A stretch of DNA of 64,000 bases from Maniola hyperantus. Taxonomy: Eukaryota; Arthropoda; Insecta; Lepidoptera; Nymphalidae. Below the pieces are notes generated by a model that was not told where the DNA came from, did no database searches, and worked only from the letters and a program-made list of their open reading frames with translations. Of the stretch, positions 29,966 to 41,666 are shown in pieces (position 1 is the stretch's first letter; every line of letters starts with the position of its first letter). The stretch covers positions 13,578,001 through 13,642,000 of the forward strand of contig NC_048554.1 of the NCBI RefSeq assembly GCF_902806685.2. The letters are read 5' to 3'. The position numbers and the translations under genes are program-made.

Positions 29966-31071
29966 GTACAAGTCTGCCCTTGACTGCATTGTCACCTGGA
30001 GGAATGTTAAAAGTGTAGTGTTTTGTAGTGGAATTCAATTAAAGACACGCAATAACTCGGTGGAAGGTAAATTACTAAAGCGGATCTCCGCCGCCCCTCT
30101 CGTGCGGCCCTCCCCGTGTTTTGTTTTACATATTTCCTTAAGCAAAGCCCCCCTAATAAGGTTGTCGAGGAAATATCCTCCGCGCTTGAGACGTTGAGTG
30201 TCGCGAGGCTATGAGGCTATGAGGCTAATTATTTAAATTTTTAAACATAAGACGAGATTCCTGTTTAGATCTCAAAATCAGTTTAATGTCAGAATCTTTG
30301 AATTTTGCAGTAAAGCTTCTTTGAGAGTGGCCCGTTCGTATTTAAAATGGCTTCGAAACAGAAAAACTACTTTGAATAAGTACCTACCTACTTACATACA
30401 TCGTTTTTTGGCCCCGACTCATAAATATTGTTGTTTGTTTGACGTGTGTATCTGTGTGTCTGTCTGTGGCGTTGTAGCTCCCAAACGAATGAACCAACTT
30501 TGATTTATTTTTTATTTGAAAGTTGAGCTGATCTTGAAATTAATTCATTAACCGATAAGAGTGTTCTTAGGTAAGTATGGTCCAAGAAAATCTCTTCAGC
30601 CGTTTGAAGATCATCAGCTTTTTTCATGTCGATGAAGAATGAAAGCAATTCTACAGGTCTGAGCGATTCAAAATTTGGTATCTTATGTGCTCTTTTCTTC
30701 TGTTAAAGATATTTTGCTTTGAGGCAGGTACAATATAATGTGCATCGCGTAAGAACCCTGGAATGATTGAGATGATAGATAAGTCTAGGTCCAGAATAAA
30801 AGTATAAACGACTCAGTACTCTTCTTTATTAGGTACTTTCGTTTACATCCAAATTGTACTAATTTAAGTAAATAATAAGACTAGAGAATCGGGGCCATTT
30901 TAATATGAAACGTTAATGAAATAATTTCGTTAACTTTGTCAAAAGTTCTAGCAGCTTTCATCTGTCATCCTATTAATAACAACTTTACCATTCATTAAAT
31001 TAAAGTTTGCTTTTAGGACTAAACTTATTAATTGCTGAAAGTATCTTATTTATTTATTTTTATAATTGTAC
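29966..31071. other. Unannotated sequence
   Basis: Short 'gaggctat' triplication at 30202-30226; otherwise nothing recognised. Confidence 0.4.
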
Positions 31072-31240
31072 TAGCTGATGGCCGTGTTTTCGTTCGTGTA
31101 GATTTAGAGTTTTAAAAACCCCGCGGGAAATTTGAAACGGAGGTAGGTAGCTTTTGCCCTGAATTAACTAACACATAGGCTAATAATTTTTATCTTGGGA
31201 AATCGTAGGATTTTTAAAACCCAATCCATATTATGGAGGA
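31072..31240 (-). mobile_element. Lep1-type repeat, decayed
   Basis: 'ctagctgatggccgtgtttt' and 'aaaaccccgcgggaaa' are the inverted Lep1 3' blocks with several substitutions. Confidence 0.5.
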
Positions 31241-31649
31241 CGTAGTGGGCTATCTACTAGTTATAATATCTACGAGGTATCGTCGTCAAAGAAGAGTGGT
31301 ATAAACTTTTGTTACCTACAGTATTTTCTGGCAATCAATGAAAATTTTTACGAGACATTTCACCGCGATGCCTCACTATAATATAATAGAATAGCCTCAC
31401 CTGGTTTCAGAAGGGCTGGCTCATTTTTTGCGCATCGGATCAGCCAGGCTGTCCAGCGCGGAAATGTAGCCAGTATTATTAGCACCATTCCACGCGGACA
31501 TGATTTGTATCTAATTACAATGAGATAAGGCTAGCTTTAAGGTTTATTGTAAAAAAATCAATGAAAATTGTAAGACACTTTTTGAATTTGGATTAAATAA
31601 ACTAAATTCAGTAAGTACCTACTCTAAAGTTAAAGAGGGTTTAGCGATA
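31241..31649. other. Unannotated sequence
   Basis: Nothing recognised. Confidence 0.4.
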
Positions 31650-31790
31650 GCAATGCCTCATTAACTCAGAGGTCAAGGGTCGGACTGAAGCCGGAAAGGT
31701 CGACGGCTATAACCCTACTATTATTGTCATACATACTCCTCGCAAAACCTTTTCGCTTAGTTAGGGGGGAAAAGGGAATAACGTACAAAA
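31650..31790 (+). mobile_element. SINE family 2, decayed copy
   Basis: 'gccggaaaggtcgacgg', 'attgtcatacatactcct' and 'tttcgcttagttagg' follow the order of the copies at 241 and 61932. Confidence 0.55.
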
Positions 31791-31914
31791 AAATTATAAA
31801 ACTTAAAATGATGAAATAACTAAGAAAATAACAGTGGTTTTTTGCATTTACTGACATGTTGACAAAAATCGCTTAACGCGCCTAAAGGAGATTTCACTTC
31901 AATAAGTACATCAC

Positions 31915-32135
31915 ACATATTATAAAATGCGAAAGTGTGTTTGTTCGTTGTTTTGTTGGTTTGTTGGTTTGTCCTTTAATCACGTCGCAACGGATCGACA
32001 CGATTTTTTGCATGGGTATTAAAATTTTTATTTAAAGTCCTGGAGAGTGACATAGGCTATTTAATCCCGGAAAATCAAAGATTTTTAAATACCCAAAACC
32101 ACGCGGGTGAAGTCGCGGGCATCAGCTATTTATTT
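31915..32135 (+). mobile_element. Lep1-type repeat, near full length
   Basis: 'aaaatgcgaaagtgtgtttg' through 'cacgtcgcaacggatcgaca', 'ctggagagtgacataggcta', 'cccggaaaatcaaag', to 'gaagtcgcgggcatcagcta'. Confidence 0.75.
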
Positions 32136-32236
32136 ATTAGTAAATGATTAATAGCTAACAAGTTCCGTGTAACAACTAGGTAGATACTCGTGCCTCCTAC
32201 CTGCCCTATATATAAGATGTTCTGCCAAAATCACCA

Positions 32237-32527
32237 GTACCCGTAGTACAAGATTTTACGTCTCACCAAACGAAACCAAATTCGAGAGTCGAAATACGTT
32301 CGCGTTACAGTAAAATGGACCCAAACAGCCTTGAATTGAAGTCAAATATTCAATGCCACTGATTTTAATTTCGCAATGTTTCCGCTTGGAGCGCTGGCTG
32401 TAGAAGTGTATACAAACTTGAGCTTTAAAACAAGGCATTTAAGATCCAGTTTACTGTAACGCGGAAGTATTTCGACTCTCGAATTTGGTTTGGTTTGGTG
32501 AGACGTAAAATCTTGTACTACGGGTAC
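32237..32527. mobile_element. MITE family B, long terminal inverted repeats, copy 1
   Basis: About 78 bp at the left end ('gtacccgtagtacaagattt') recur inverted at the right end ('aaatcttgtactacgggtac') with few mismatches. A relative with the same interior ('ttcgcaa.gtttccgctt', 'aaaacaaggc') lies at about 52450-52690. Confidence 0.75.
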
Positions 32528-32658
32528 AGTACAGGTCGTCAACGGGTGTGACGTGCAGTGTTGGGCCTTCGTAAGTTAGCTCGTTACGCCAAGTGCTCGA
32601 CGCCGCCCGCCCTAATTGCTGTCACAACTAAAACCTGCTGCTCGATTGCGGTACCAAT

Positions 32659-32795
32659 GACAGCTACAATGTCACGATCGCAATCACCTCTGATTGGTTA
32701 ACGCTCGCTCACTAGTGGCTACAATGCATTGTTGCAACTAGAATCGCACAAATTCAACCAATCACAACAATTGAGATTGTAATAATGATTGATGC
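32659..32795. mobile_element. MITE family C, copy 1
   Basis: 137 bp shared with 35085-35221 at about 95 percent by eye. It contains the inverted pair 'tctgattggtt' and 'aaccaatca' and a central palindrome acaatgcattgt, a foldback layout. Confidence 0.7.
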
Positions 32796-33316
32796 CGGGT
32801 TTACGAAATCGAGCTACGGCGCCTTGTCTTACATGTCCTTAAGAGTGCTCTCCATGGTCGCTCCAAGTCTAGCGTGAGAGCATGCTATCGCATTCAACAC
32901 TTGCCGGCGGAACATACCCGGGAGCGAGATGCGTGATGTGTTAACAATGCTAATCGACGTTGCGTTCATTTTTTGCGAGACATTTGAAATTATGATTCCT
33001 AAGTTTGCCTTAAAGTCAATAGTTTCGCAATTTTGTAGTTTCATGGTTTATTTACGCGCGAAGCTGCCTCAAAATCTGACTAAAAATAGACGTGTTGCAT
33101 GGAGAATAATTTTCAAAATAAATTGATATTTAAGATCATACGTTTAGCTTGGTTTTAAATCTCGAAATAATAAAAGAATAATAGACGTAACACGTTCATA
33201 CGGAGAAACGCCTGAGTGTGTATGTAAACTTAAAGCTGAATTTTGCGTCATTTTGTGTTGGCAACAATAAGTATCGCAAAGTATGCTTTGGTTAAGGTGT
33301 TTTTATATATGTATAA
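32796..33316. other. Unannotated sequence
   Basis: No gene or repeat recognised between MITE C and the LTR. Confidence 0.4.
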
Positions 33317-33630
33317 TGTTATTTTATTCTTGAGTGGATTCGGGGAATGAAACCAAGACTTAATTGCGTTTCTATACAACTACAGAAACAACATTTAAAG
33401 CCTTTATTTACGGTTTTAACAATTAATCTTTTCTAATTATAAACACAAAATATCCGTTTACTTCAAAACACCGACAAAACTTCAGATTCAATTGACATAA
33501 CTGTCAGTAGTGACATTTGACAAGCTAAGTCCACAGACTTCAGGATATGTCTTTTATGCACCAAAGACAAAGTAATAAATTAAAGAAAAGCACTGAATAG
33601 GTGTCCATGGGTAAAGTGGTTTTCTTTACA
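33317..33630 (-). repeat. 3' LTR of a truncated Gypsy element
   Basis: On the minus strand it begins 'tgtaaagaaaaccact', directly after a purine tract (ggggtggaga at 33631-33640). It contains an AATAAA-type signal near 33401 and ends aaca at 33317. About 314 bp; the right boundary is inferred from TG...CA. Confidence 0.55.
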
Positions 33631-33680
33631 TCTCCACCCCCGTCAGAGTAACAATTGCATGTGATAACGTATGTAATTGT

Positions 33681-34457
33681 TCAGTTATTATCAAACACTG
33701 GAGACAGTTTTGTAATGTGGTAAAGATTTGATTCAGCTTTCTTGCGTCCGGTATCAACTTCATAGATTGAATTTGAAATTTTCTTCAGAATAGTGTATGG
33801 CCCAATCCTCAATTCATCCATTTTCTTCCTATTTAGCCGATTTCCGTTTTCCACATAAACTCTGTCTCCCACATCCAATTTATATTCTTCTCTATGACGG
33901 TCGAATATTTTTTTATTATAATTGTGAGATTTTATTGTGTTCTCCAAAGCTAGTTGTCTATCTCTTTTCAGATCTTCTTTTGTACATCTTGATTTTAATT
34001 CAAGTGGTAGAATGTTTACATTTTCGCCTTCTAAGAGGTATTTTGGAGCAAATTTTGTAACTGTATGTTCTGTTTCGTTATATTTTTCTACACATTTTTG
34101 TGCAATAGTAGTCCATGCTATTTTTTTCTCACTTTCCTTTATTTTGCATCTTATCTTATTGACTAAAGTTTGATTTAGCCTTTCATTAAGTCCATTAGAA
34201 AATGGTGAATCCACAGCAGTGAAAATCATTGTTATGCTTTCGTTCTTCAGGAATTCTTTAAATTCTTTGGAGTTTATACCAGGATATTGGTCCGTTAATA
34301 CCATATCTATATTATAGCTTTGTGTCACATTTTTTATTAGCTTAATAAAATCTGTGGAGCTTTGGTTTCCTGATGTGAATATATAGAGCAACAAAGATCT
34401 ACTCTTTAACCTGCATAACCTGCATTTTACGATAACAATGAAAACTTTCACAACCAT
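33681..34457 (-). pseudogene. 5'-truncated Gypsy pol: integrase core and C terminus
   Basis: The open frame encodes 258 residues. From about residue 29 it is a retroviral-type integrase, with Asp56 in LTDQYPG and Glu92 in GLNERLNQT, 35 residues apart, and a GPY-type C-terminal module at 219-221 (RIGPYTILKK). The first catalytic Asp, the zinc finger, RNase H, RT, protease and gag are missing. The first ~28 residues (Val, Lys and Leu rich) look unrelated, so the true element boundary lies inside the ORF near 34375. It is a different Gypsy lineage from the 19.9-kb element. Intact sequence of this length suggests a fairly recent truncated copy, though a host-adopted integrase cannot be excluded. 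Confidence 0.8.
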
Positions 34458-34771
34458 TATTATTCGTCAGAAATATTCAAAAGGTGCGCCCTTTACCGAT
34501 CGTTCAATAGAAAAACAATCTTAAATGTATATTTATAGAGTTCAAACGAGACGTTAGCGAGATGAAGATTAATGGTTCACAAAATAGTTCGGTGAAGCGG
34601 AACCGGCATCTCTTGAGAGTTAAGAGTTGAGAGTGAACGGAACGTGAGGAATTGGAAACTACAATGAGCCTTCACGAGTCTTAACAGATTTTATTATGTG
34701 ATTCCTACTTACTGCATTGAGATTTTCATTATTATAAGGAACTCTTTGATACTACCAGAAAAGAGAGCTTC
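34458..34771. other. Unannotated sequence
   Basis: Nothing recognised. Confidence 0.4.
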
Positions 34772-34947
34772 AAGGTATGATTCCGAACCACGCTGCAATG
34801 TCGCGGCAGCAATGTAGCGGAACATTGCTGCCAAGCTCGGAATGTAATTTCATATAAGCTTATAGAGATTGTATGAGGACCAGTAGTGCTGCGACAGCAC
34901 TGTTGCGGCAGCACTGCTGCGTGCAGCGTGGTTCGAAATAATACCTT
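34772..34947. mobile_element. MITE family D with nested hairpins
   Basis: Terminal inverted repeats of about 26 bp share an exact 14-bp core 'cgaaccacgctgca' (34784-34797) with its complement at 34922-34935. Inside, 'ggcagcaatgt' and 'acattgctgcc' form another 11-bp hairpin, and gcagcac motifs repeat. One copy seen. Confidence 0.65.
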
Positions 34948-35084
34948 TATTTACTTTAAACTGACTACAAAAAAGGAGGAGGTTCTCAATTCGTCGGATT
35001 TTTTTATATTTTTTATCGAAATTGATATAGAATTTAATCGATGAAAGGGAAGGTGTTTTATCTGTGGCTCTACCGCGGTTGTTT

Positions 35085-35221
35085 GACAGCTACAATGTCA
35101 CGATCGCAATCATCTCTGATTGGTTAATGCTCGCTCACTATTGGCCACAATGCATTGTTGCAACAAGAATCGCACAAATTCAGCCAATCAGAACAATTGA
35201 GATTGTAATAATGATTGATGC
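35085..35221. mobile_element. MITE family C, copy 2
   Basis: Same 137-bp unit as 32659-32795. The two copies bracket the Gypsy fragment and MITE D. Confidence 0.7.
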
Positions 35222-35324
35222 AGCTTTTAGACAATCGCCCTACATACCTTTACTTTACCATTTTATTTTGTTTATTTAATAGACTATCCTAGTAAGCGGC
35301 AGGTCGAAGTGATTTTTTTTTTAA

Positions 35325-35440
35325 TATAGATACAAGTTAGCCTTTGCATCGTAACGGAACGTTAAATCGCTTGGCGGCACGACTTTGCCGGTACGGTGGT
35401 AACTAGCCACGGCCGAAGCCTCCCACCAGACAACGCTTAA
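35325..35440 (-). mobile_element. SINE family 3, body and tail
   Basis: 'agatacaagttag', 'cgcttggcggcacgactttg' and 'aactagccacggccgaag' match the full copy at 3148-3490, with an internal deletion. Confidence 0.65.
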
Positions 35441-35465
35441 ACTGACAAACAACAGACTGCTTAAA

Positions 35466-35567
35466 ATGCATATAACACACAGTTAGAGGTGCTTGCCCGG
35501 ACTTTGAGCTCCCGACCCTCCAAATTGAATTCGACTCGACGTATTTTAACCACTAAGTTATCACAAG
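35466..35567 (-). mobile_element. Metulj-like SINE, head only
   Basis: Minus strand reads a decayed tRNA-like head ('tgataacttagtggttaaa') and then the 'ctctaactgtgtgttat' analogue. Confidence 0.55.
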
Positions 35568-36084
35568 TTTCATTACAGCCATATTTTAAGTTACTTAAAC
35601 ATCTACTAGTCGGTAAGAAAGTTGTATTAATTTCCACGCAACTTGGAAAAAGAAATGCCAACAAAATCTCGAGCTTCTTAACCGTATTAGTGAAGCGGTT
35701 TGACACGTGCCATCACAGACGTTTGCAGCCGCTCCTGTACACCCTAGCGCCTGCGACACAAGGCTCAGAGTGCAACAGCACACGGCTCGAGTGAATGTTA
35801 GCGCGAGGGCCCTCGGTCAAGCCTCCTCGTCTCGTGACAAGATGGAGGGTTTGTTGACGCGACGTTGACCCGACGCACGGAAACACTGAACTGTTATTAT
35901 TTTGTATCAAACTTATTTGTTTGTGAATTCAGAAAATCGGCGTGGGGGCGGAATTTTCAAAAACCCTGAAATATTTCGTTATTTGTAGCCGAAAACCCAA
36001 ATACCTACCATTTTTTATGGAAATAACTTGAAAAATAACGGACTTTCATTCCATATTTTATCCTCTTGGGAGTAGAATTTTCGA
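35568..36084. other. Unannotated sequence
   Basis: No repeat or gene recognised. Confidence 0.4.
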
Positions 36085-36135
36085 AAACCGGCCAAGTGAG
36101 AGTCAGGCTCGCGCACCGAGGGTGCCGTACTACAG
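36085..36135 (+). mobile_element. Dispersed repeat D fragment
   Basis: 'cggccaagtgagagtcaggc' and 'gcaccgagggtgccgtac'. Confidence 0.6.
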
Positions 36136-37284
36136 TCGTTTTTTTCGACATTTTGCAAGATATACACGCCATCAACACACAACCCCACAAATCTTTTAGA
36201 ACACACTCTTACGTTTCACTCCGCCACCTGACCATGGACCATGGACCATGGACCATCCTCAGAAGATGTACACTCCAACACGCACAGTTGCAAAGATGTT
36301 TAGCAAGGTCACCTTCGAGTCAAGTCGAGTCCGAACCAGCTTTAGCAAAATCATAAACCCTCTTTGTTTTGCAAATAAAAGGGCAATTTTTGAATTCAAT
36401 TTCATTCCCCGCATCAAGAAAAAGGAGAAAAAATATATTGTAGCAATGAAAGCAAGCCAGACAGAACCGTTGGATGGCATTATGTCCAGCGCGGTGGAAA
36501 CAGGAATATGACGCCGTGTGCAGCGAGCGAGTGCGGCGTGAAATGAAGGGGCACCCGCGGGACAGTGCTATACTCGTTCCCTATATTGAAATTTGAATCC
36601 TGGACCGTGAACTGTGAAAAATATCCCCAATTTGCTTTACACACAATTTCTTCTGTTTTTTATGGATGTGTTGGAAAACATTAACAATATGTTAGGAAGT
36701 AGAAAGGTAAAGGAGGAACTTGCTCAAAAAGTTGTTGGGCATACTCTCCGAAATTCTATCGTGTACGGTGTAGAGTACTAACAGACAGGCGAGTTTTCGC
36801 CGATGTTCCAGACTTTGAAGCTTAGAATTGACCAGCGCTTCGTCATCAATAAGTCTTCCAGCACGACGGTCCACCGAATCCATACAAACCTATATAATAT
36901 GACTAAACAGAGGCATATTTGGAAACACAAATTTCCAGGTTCCTTAGACAGTCATTTAATACAAAACTGCATCTAGAACTTGCCGAAAATCAATTTGTGA
37001 ATACGTAAAGCTCACTTCGAGCAAGAGCTAGCCTACGCTACGTATTCCAGACACATGTGTCAGGCTAAGTCCTCTCCCTCCGACCTCCGTGAGTGAGCTG
37101 TAAGCTGTGGGTATGCAGGACGGAAGCCCCGGAGGGCGCCGGGCGGCTTGAGGAGCACGTTTGTACGGCTATCGGCGACAAAGTACCGCTCATACGATCT
37201 ATATTTGTGAAGAAGATGTCTCCTATTTTGATACGTTTACAAAATCCAAATCCATACTATTCGGTAGGTATATTATATAAAATT
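36136..37284. other. Unannotated sequence; small 9-bp repeat
   Basis: 'accatggaccatggacc' (9-bp unit, three copies) lies at 36231-36255. Otherwise nothing recognised. Confidence 0.4.
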
Positions 37285-37475
37285 CAATATTTGGAATGAC
37301 TGAATGACTGACTTATAAATATCAATGCACAGCCTGAACCACTGATCCTAGAGACATGAAATTTGGTGTCCATTAAGAAAGGATTTTTGGAAATTTCATC
37401 GCTAAGTGGATAAAATGGGGGTTTGAAATTTATATGGTCCACGCGGACGAAATTGCCATCATAAGCTAGTATAAT
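37285..37475 (-). mobile_element. Dispersed repeat A copy, inverted
   Basis: Inverted blocks ending 'tatggtccacgcggacgaaa' and 'cataagctagt'. Confidence 0.6.
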
Positions 37476-37504
37476 AATAAATAAAAATAAATAAATAATA
37501 ATAA

Positions 37505-38463
37505 TAAAATGTCAAAGTGTTTCTGTCTGTCTGTGTGTCTACTGCTTTTTTACGGTCGCATCGATTTAACCTAATTTGATGACCGGTTCAGCGTTAACTT
37601 ACATTTCGGGCCGAAGATAGGCAGTTCTCCTCGGTGGAGATAGGCAGTTCTCCTCGGTGGAGATAGGCAGTTCTCCTCGGTGGAGATAGGCAGTTCTCCT
37701 CGGTGGAGATAGGCAGTTCTCCTCGGTGGAGATAGGCAGTTCTCCTCGGTGGAGATAGGCAGTTCTCCTCGGTGGAGATAGGCAGTTCTCCTCGGTGGAG
37801 ATAGGCAGTTCTCCTCGGTGGAGATAGGCAGTTCTCCTCGGTGGAGATAGGCAGTTCTCCTCGGTGGAGATAGGCAGTTCTCCTCGGTGGAGATAGGCAG
37901 TTCTCCTCGGTGGAGATAGGCAGTTCTCCTCGGTGGAGATAGGCAGTTCTCCTCGGTGGAGATAGGCAGTTCTCCTCGGTGGAGATAGGCAGTTCTCCTC
38001 GGTGGAGATAGGCAGTTCTCCTCGGTGGAGATAGGCAGTTCTCCTCGGTGGAGATAGGCAGTTCTCCTCGGTGGAGATAGGCAGTTCTCCTCGGTGGAGA
38101 TAGGCAGTTCTCCTCGGTGGAGATAGGCAGTTCTCCTCGGTGGAGATAGGCAGTTCTCCTCGGTGGAGATAGGCAGTTCTCCTCGGTGGAGATAGGCAGT
38201 TCTCCTCGGTGGAGATAGGCAGTTCTCCTCGGTGGAGATAGGCAGTTCTCCTCGGTGGAGATAGGCAGTTCTCCTCGGTGGAGATAGGCAGTTCTCCTCG
38301 GTGGAGATAGGCAGTTCTCCTCGGTGGAGATAGGCAGTTCTCCTCGGTGGAGATAGGCAGTTCTCCTCGGTGGAGATGGGTTAGTTCTTGCCCCGGAAAA
38401 TTAAAAGTTTTCACTGGATTTTAAACAATCTAAATCCACGCCGACGAAATCGCGGGCATCATG
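37505..38463 (+). mobile_element. Lep1-type repeat containing a tandem expansion
   Basis: The left part ('aatgtcaaagtgtttctgtc') and right part ('ccccggaaaattaaaagttt', 'gacgaaatcgcgggcatca') are the two halves of a Lep1-type element. The middle is replaced by the 33 x 23-bp array at 37616-38374. Confidence 0.7.
37616..38374 (+). repeat. 23-bp minisatellite, 33 copies
   Basis: Thirty-three identical units of 'gataggcagttctcctcggt' plus gga. Each unit can fold on ctcc/ggag. It gives a 271-codon open frame on the minus strand, which is not a gene. Confidence 0.97.
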
Positions 38464-38726
38464 TATTTGGCAATAGAAACTTTGCCTACCCCTAGCGTAT
38501 AGTGTCACACTTGTAATAACACCATCAAAGGCTAAAAGGACACACACTGCGGCGTGGCTGCAGTGTAAAAAGCAATAAAAGTCGTGGTAAAGCCGCTAGC
38601 TACGCGGGCGGCGCACATAATTGAAATTTGATATGTATTCACAGCTCGCGATATTGCGTCTACTGCGAACTCATTGCCCACTGCCAAATAACTTATGATA
38701 CAACACGATACCCGAACAATACATTG
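38464..38726. other. Unannotated sequence
   Basis: Nothing recognised. Confidence 0.4.
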
Positions 38727-38826
38727 TACCACTTGCTTTAACGGTGAAAGAAAATATCATACGAAAACGATAATAATTAAAATACAAGAAAGACCCATGT
38801 CCAGCAATGGACGTCTATCGGTTGAC

Positions 38827-38857
<31 letters not shown>
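38727..38857 (+). mobile_element. SINE scrap joined to an RTE-type LINE tail
   Basis: 'cacttgctttaacggtgaaa' (SINE body) is followed after about 35 bp by 'acccatgtccagcaatggac' and a (gat)n run at 38826-38855, the terminal motif of lepidopteran RTE-like LINEs. Confidence 0.6.
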
Positions 38858-38858
<1 letters not shown>

Positions 38859-39177
38859 GTAGCATGGCACATTCATTAGCAGTCCAACAACACACTGTAC
38901 AAAGCAGTTAATCCGCCGCCGCCCCTCATCCTCAAGCAGCGGGCTCATGGCGAGGAAAACTCAATCAGAAGGCATTAATGGCCTCTCCACACACACGCGA
39001 TGCGTCGCACATCTGTTTACTTCGACACTCATTTTGTGCGATTATCGCATAAGAGATGTTTCACATTAAACGTTGGCACGCAGCGTGTTTGTGCTTGACA
39101 AATTAATAACAATCGGTCAAGTACTTACTAACATTATATTGTGGGGCTTTGTTGTCTGATCGAATAAAAATATAAAT
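38858..39177. other. Unannotated sequence
   Basis: Nothing recognised. Confidence 0.4.
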
Positions 39178-39391
39178 CCATACTAATATTATAAATGCGA
39201 AAGTGTGTCTGTCTGTCTATCTGCTAGCCTTTCACGGCCCATCTGTTCAACAGATTTTGACGAAATTTGGAATAGGGATATCTTGTATCTCGGGGGAAGG
39301 GCATAGGCTTTTTATCCCGGAAAATCAAAGAGTTCCCACGGGATTTTTAAAGACCTAAATCCACGCAGAATTCGCGGGCATTATCTAGTAT
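39178..39391 (+). mobile_element. Lep1-type repeat, full length
   Basis: 'actaatattataaatgcgaa' through 'tttatcccggaaaatcaaag' to 'gaattcgcgggcatta' and tctagta. A small deletion removes part of the GGACGAAGTCG motif. Confidence 0.75.
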
Positions 39392-39448
39392 GATATAAAG
39401 TGAAATATAAATAGAACGCATTGTACATCCCGATAAATAAGGAATGGT

Positions 39449-39590
39449 CTAGTGGGAGGCTTCGGCCGTAGCTGCTCACCCTACACGCAAGACCGTGCGC
39501 GTAGAAGCCGATTAAAAAGGGATGAATCCTTTCAAGTTATCTTGCTTCCATATTATTGGACTGCATCATCACTTATCACATGATCGCATT
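39449..39590 (+). mobile_element. SINE family 3, 3' half
   Basis: 'gtgggaggcttcggccgtag' to 'ctgcatcatcacttatcaca'. Confidence 0.6.
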
Positions 39591-40627
39591 CAAGAGTAAA
39601 GTGTCAGAATTAAAAACAAACAAGAAACTGAAACAAACGAACATAACAACTTCTATCAGTGGCTTATCACGAACAAGCTAAGTTAAAATGGTGCAGGTTG
39701 CATTAAAACAGCATTTTTGTTGCTATAGAAATTGTTATTACATTTTTGTAGTAATTTCTTTCATTAGATATTCAAATACTATTACTACACGATCTAGTAC
39801 GACATAAAGCGGTCTATTCTACCAAAATGGTTTGAAAAGCAGCTGATGCGTTAATTGAACCAGTCTGAAACCACTTAACCGCCCGCGGTGTTGGCTCAAA
39901 CCAACGCGGCTACGATCCGGGGCCGCTTCCAGAACATATTATTATACTTTTATACTTTTGAAAGCAGAAATGAATTGAGTTGAAAAGTGCGTCTGCGGCC
40001 ATTAAGCGTTATTGCGTTTGGCAGACGACGCCGCGCGCCGGTGCGAGGTTTATGTGAAGAAAACGTACTTATGACTGACTCCGTTTATATGATTTTGCAA
40101 CTTATAACTTGTTTATTACGTTTTATAAGCCCTGACGTGTTCCTTTTATTTAGAGTTGTTTTATTCAGATGTACAAGTGAGCCCGAGGGGTGATTTGGTG
40201 TGACCGACGCTGTGTTGTGAATATGTATCTGTGTAAGTGTGTGTATGTCATATTGTGTTTATATAGTAGGTACAGTGAAATGTGAATAATTTAAATTCAA
40301 AAACACGACTGCTCTACCATTTTAAAATTTAAAAAAAAAATAGCCCGTGTCACTCGAAGTGGTGCAAGGGTTTCAGGTACGTTACCTAGCCATCCAGATC
40401 TGTCAAATCACATCTGATCAAAGAAACTCACATACATTACATAGGTACATATATAATTACGTGAACCCTGAAAACAATCACTCCTTTTTTGAACAGTCGG
40501 GTAAAAATATAAAAGCTTAGTCCTCGGACCTAAGAACACTGAACTAAAGGTCTTTCAAGCCGAGCCGTTTCACCTCAAAACACACCGACAGCAGAAAAAG
40601 AAGGCTAAGTAGATTAAAGCATCGACA
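39591..40627. other. Unannotated sequence
   Basis: About 1 kb without recognised elements. The longest open frame is 68 codons and featureless. Confidence 0.4.
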
Positions 40628-40962
<335 letters not shown>

Positions 40963-41165
40963 ATACTAATATTATAAATGCGAAAGTGTGTCTGTCTGTC
41001 TACTAGATTTGACGGCCAAACAGTTCTACCGATCTTGATAAAATTTGGTACAGAGTTAGCTTTCATCCCAGGGAAAGACATAGGCTACTTTTTATCCCGG
41101 AAAATTAAAGAGTTCCCACGGCATTTTTCGCAACTTAAATCCTCGCGGACGAAGTCGCGGGTATT
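40963..41165 (+). mobile_element. Lep1-type repeat, full length
   Basis: 'actaatattataaatgcgaa', 'gacataggctactttttat' and 'gacgaagtcgcgggtatt' in order. Confidence 0.75.
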
Positions 41166-41666
41166 CGGTTGCCCAGGGTCTGCAATAGATTTCCTCTTTT
41201 ATAATTTGATGACGGAATATTACTTGTTACATCATCCGCTGCATGACTCTGAGCTTTCTTATTAGATCCACAGCAACCATGCTTTGACGCCGCATGTCTT
41301 GACATCCGTAATTAAAGAACATAGAATGTTGGAAATGCACTGAAATAAAAGAAATCATTAATTCAGCGAATGTCGCAGGTGTGACCTTGGGCTAAAGGCT
41401 CGCGAGGAGAGCTCGGGACGCAGCTGGAATATGAAATGTCAGTTTTACCGCGCATTGTTTCCTGTGTATACCTCGGCGAACATTCCACTTGGTTCTCAAT
41501 TTAAATCGGCCCGCTTTAACAAAGGGGAGTCGAAACCTCTCGGATTTCGGTTCATCATCTATTGCGGCTTACGGATTATTTCTTTTTCCTTTATTGCTAC
41601 AAAAACTTGATATTTCTCCCTCCTTTTTTATTGTTTTGAAAGTTGAGTCTCGCTGAGGTACATTTT
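41166..41666. other. Unannotated sequence
   Basis: Nothing recognised. Confidence 0.4.

Noticed and set aside
37599..38414. 271-codon minus-strand open frame
   Set aside because: A pure 23-bp tandem repeat inside a Lep1 element; the reading is a 23-residue cycle.
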